Source: Minisyncoccota bacterium (lineage in GTDB: Bacteria; Patescibacteriota; Minisyncoccia; Phycocordibacterales; JAQTLZ01). Taken from it: a DNA stretch of 6,745 nucleotides. Location: contig JAQTTF010000039.1 of assembly GCA_028710915.1 (NCBI GenBank), positions 1 through 6,745 on the forward strand, read 5' to 3'. A program made the translations under genes and the position numbers. Of the stretch, positions 4,846-6,745 are shown piece after piece; position 1 is the stretch's first letter, and each line of letters opens with the position of its first letter. The notes under the pieces are model-generated. The model saw only the letters and a program-made list of their open reading frames with translations. It searched no databases and was not told the origin of the DNA.

Positions 4846-6745
4846 TTAGTTAGAAAGGATAACAGGCACAGCTGGAGCTTTAATATCCCAAGTACCAGTT
4901 CCGAGAATCAGACTGTAGTTCCCCCCACGAAAGCTGAGTGAATTAGCACCAACCGAAAACGTGTGGCTTCCATTGTTTGCCACAGTTGTAAAGAGAGCGT
5001 GACTGCTCGTATCCGTATCTGGACCGACAAGCTTTGCAGAAATATACCTACCTGTTATAGCCCCAGTACACCAAGTAAGAGTATTCCCCGTTGAACTAAA
5101 CTTCAGTGTAGTTCCCGCTGTCGGAGCCGTGACGAGCAGACTTCCATTTGGGTTACTGCTGCACGGGCCTGAGATGACGGCAGGAGTCACCGTGACAGCC
5201 GCCGTACCAGTAATAGAACCAGAGACAGCTCTCACTGTTGCAGCACCAGAAGTTGAAGGAGCAGTGAAAAGACCTCCCCCAGTGATACTCCCAACACTTG
5301 CACCCCAACTGAAGGTAGGTTGCACTGCAAGTGCTGTACTATTTTGATCTAATGCAGTAGCGCTAAACTGCTGAGTGCCTCCAACTGCAAGAGTTTGTGT
5401 TGCTGGAGTAACTGAGATAGAAGCGAGAGTGGGAGTTGTTATAGTAACATTTGCTGCACCAGACACAGAACCCGCCGTAGCTCTTACGATTCCGCTCCCA
5501 GTAGCTTGAGCCTGCGGAGTAAAGCCGATAAGTCCAGTACCTGCGCCACTTATATTTGCGCTAATATTTGATCCCCATAAAAAGGTAGGCTGAGGAGCAA
5601 GAGGAGTACCATTCTGATCTTTCGCAACTGCGCTAAATTGCTGTGTCGCTCCAACCGCGATTGTTGCAGTTGCCGGAGTAACAGTAATAGTTTTAATGGA
5701 TGCAAGATTTACTACAGGAGTAACTGTCACCGTCTGAAGACAAGACACACCATTTGGATGATTCGCATCAAACACTGACACTACCGTTTGTTTTACGGTA
5801 CCAGCGTAGTTCGCAGTATATGTTTGCTTAACTGTAGTCTGGTTCTGAATCAAATCGTTTGTCGGCATTGACCAGTTACTAGTGAATGGAGCCACTCCTC
5901 CATTAATAGTCAACGTCCAAGTTACTTCATCGCCAGAGTTTGGATTTGCTGGAGAAGCAGAAATGGAACAAGAAAGAGAACCTGGTGTTGTAATCGTAAA
6001 TCCATTTGTCAAAGTATTACTTCTAATTCCTGATCCTAGATATTCTACAGAAACATCATAGGCACCGGCGGAAGGGCCAGTTGGAACAGTGAATGAAAGG
6101 TGGGTAGCATCGGTCGGCATGACTGTTAAATTACTGCCTCCAAAATGAACAATGTGATTTGTCCCAACCTTGAAATTAGAACCAGTTATAACAACAGTTG
6201 TGCCGCCAATACCAGAAGTCGGACTAAGTGAAGTAAGAGTCGGAGCGGTAGGAACTACACTTCCAGACACTGTAGCGATTACTGTCCCAGTTACAGAACC
6301 AGAGGTGACGGTTACAGAAACAGTACCGGAAGTTCCCGGAGCTGTAAGAAGCCCTCCTGAAGTAATACTTCCCGCGCTTGTGCTCCAAGTAAAGGTCGGA
6401 GGCACAGCAAGTGGTGTCCCATTTTGATCTTTTCCAACTGCCGTAAATTGCTGCGTCCCACTAAGCGCAAGAGTTGCATTTGTTGGAGTGACTGAGATAG
6501 AGGTAAGAACAGGCGTTACTGCAGACTTGCTAACAGTAATTGGGAATTCATTAGTGCCCACAAGTGTAGGATCAGAAGCGGCAGTGATTCTCACTTTATA
6601 TTGACCAACTACCCATGCAGAAGAGACAGTGAAATTCACCGTCGATCCATCGTTTGCTACAGCACTTCTAATAGGATATGTCTTGCCAGTAGTGGTGCTA
6701 TCAGTACCAACAAGGTCGATATTTACCAATCGAGTAGGCGAAAGA
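4846..6745 (-). CDS. Exported multi-domain Ig-like surface protein (C-terminal part, start beyond window)
   Basis: The frame is open to the right edge (reading LSPTRLVNIDLVG), so the TTG at 6729 is not a real start. With residue 1 at 6729, the 627 residues show: the end of a Kre9/Knh1-like Ig domain (1-68); BIG2 repeat 1 (75-157); an IPT/TIG domain (162-248, SPTSGIGGTTVVITGSNF); a PKD-like domain (251-338) with Cys254 and Cys330; BIG2 repeat 2 (345-432); BIG2 repeat 3 (434-516); and a final Kre9/Knh1-like domain (520-627) with Cys523 and Cys554. The four cysteines fall two per domain, suggesting disulfides outside the cell. The chain is Thr/Ser/Gly/Val-rich and ends VPVILSN with no sorting signal or membrane anchor, so any anchor or signal peptide must be in the missing N-terminal part. 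A role in adhesion or cell-surface structure is inferred from the domains only. Its Arg codons are mostly AGA, unlike the ribosomal genes. Confidence 0.88.
   Translation of the reverse strand, partial: LSPTRLVNIDLVGTDSTTTGKTYPIRSAVANDGSTVNFTVSSAWVVGQYKVRITAASDPTLVGTNEFPITVSKSAVTPVLTSISVTPTNATLALSGTQQFTAVGKDQNGTPLAVPPTFTWSTSAGSITSGGLLTAPGTSGTVSVTVTSGSVTGTVIATVSGSVVPTAPTLTSLSPTSGIGGTTVVITGSNFKVGTNHIVHFGGSNLTVMPTDATHLSFTVPTGPSAGAYDVSVEYLGSGIRSNTLTNGFTITTPGSLSCSISASPANPNSGDEVTWTLTINGGVAPFTSNWSMPTNDLIQNQTTVKQTYTANYAGTVKQTVVSVFDANHPNGVSCLQTVTVTPVVNLASIKTITVTPATATIAVGATQQFSAVAKDQNGTPLAPQPTFLWGSNISANISGAGTGLIGFTPQAQATGSGIVRATAGSVSGAANVTITTPTLASISVTPATQTLAVGGTQQFSATALDQNSTALAVQPTFSWGASVGSITGGGLFTAPSTSGAATVRAVSGSITGTAAVTVTPAVISGPCSSNPNGSLLVTAPTAGTTLKFSSTGNTLTWCTGAITGRYISAKLVGPDTDTSSHALFTTVANNGSHTFSVGANSLSFRGGNYSLILGTGTWDIKAPAVPVILSN
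5182..5430 (-). repeat. BIG2 domain repeat 3
   Basis: Encodes LASISVTPATQTLAVGGTQQF, then ALDQNSTALAVQPTFSWGAS, SITGGGLFTAPSTSG and GSITGTAAVTV. Its middle is closest to repeat 1 (same SIT-GG-L-TAP block), while its front resembles repeat 2 (VTPAT-T-AVG-TQQFSA). It directly follows repeat 2 with no linker. Confidence 0.75.
5434..5697 (-). repeat. BIG2 domain repeat 2
   Basis: Encodes IKTITVTPATATIAVGATQQF, AKDQNGTPLAPQPTFLWGSN and an atypical middle (ISANISGAGTGLIGFTPQAQ) that replaces the SIT-GG-L-TAP block of the other two copies. It ends with SVSGAANVTI. Confidence 0.75.
6259..6507 (-). repeat. BIG2 domain repeat 1
   Basis: Encodes LTSISVTPTNATLALSGTQQF, GKDQNGTPLAVPPTFTWSTS, SITSGGLLTAPGTSG and SGSVTGTVIATV. 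The DQNGTPLA block is shared exactly with repeat 2. It is separated from the other two copies by the IPT and PKD-like domains. Confidence 0.75.

Noticed and set aside
5129..6427. Plus-strand frames opposite the Ig-domain gene (5129-5347 and 6170-6427)
   Set aside because: Their products are Val/Pro/Thr-rich echoes of the BIG2 repeats read backwards, and they resemble each other only because the repeats do.
5182..6507. Spaced repeats as a CRISPR-like array
   Set aside because: The repeats are about 250 bp, diverged and in frame within a protein; they are domain repeats.
6727..6729. TTG as the start of the Ig-domain protein
   Set aside because: The frame stays open to the edge and the residues before it (SPTR) continue a typical domain strand; there is no ribosome binding site.

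Overview
The window carries six genes of translation, all on the minus strand and read right to left, in the order tuf, rpsJ (S10), rplC (L3), rplD (L4), rplW (L23) and rplB (L2). Upstream of them (right end) is the 3' part of a large exported protein built of Ig-like domains. Downstream of them (left end) is the 5' part of a cytidylyltransferase-fold gene that runs off the window. I see no convincing plus-strand gene.

The organism looks like a member of the Candidate Phyla Radiation (Patescibacteria), probably in the Parcubacteria group. This is inferred from several things: the style of the ribosomal proteins (L2 starting MKTYKPTT, Lys/Ala-rich N-terminal tails on S10 and L23), a nearby surface protein of BIG2, IPT and PKD-like domains, and moderate GC content. 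No 16S rRNA or other decisive marker is present, so the placement is tentative.

Layout from right to left (direction of transcription): 6745-4846, Ig-domain surface protein with its start outside the window; 4822-4793, its intrinsic terminator; 4788-4761, a near-consensus sigma70 promoter (TTGACA, 16 bp, TATGAT with extended -10); 4753-4653, a leader of about 100 nt with one imperfect hairpin; 4652-3462 tuf; 3451-3029 rpsJ; 3028-2935, a spacer with a strong hairpin; 2934-2332 rplC; 2326-1652 rplD; 1646-1275 rplW; 1274-1135, a spacer; 1134-283 rplB; 284-246, a perfect 18-bp hairpin terminator overlapping the rplB stop codon; 186-1, the nucleotidyltransferase fragment with its own strong Shine-Dalgarno.

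The six translation genes very likely form one transcription unit from the promoter in front of tuf to the terminator behind rplB. EF-Tu delivers aminoacyl-tRNA. S10 belongs to the 30S head. L3, L4, L23 and L2 build the 50S core around the peptidyl transferase centre and the exit tunnel. The classical S10 operon continues after rplB with rpsS, rplV, rpsC and others; here it stops at a terminator, so those genes must lie elsewhere. Other points of note are almost exclusive use of CGA for arginine in tuf, near-absence of Shine-Dalgarno sequences in the cluster, and a shared TEKKAKA motif in the S10 and L23 tails. I did not find a convincing new multi-gene system.
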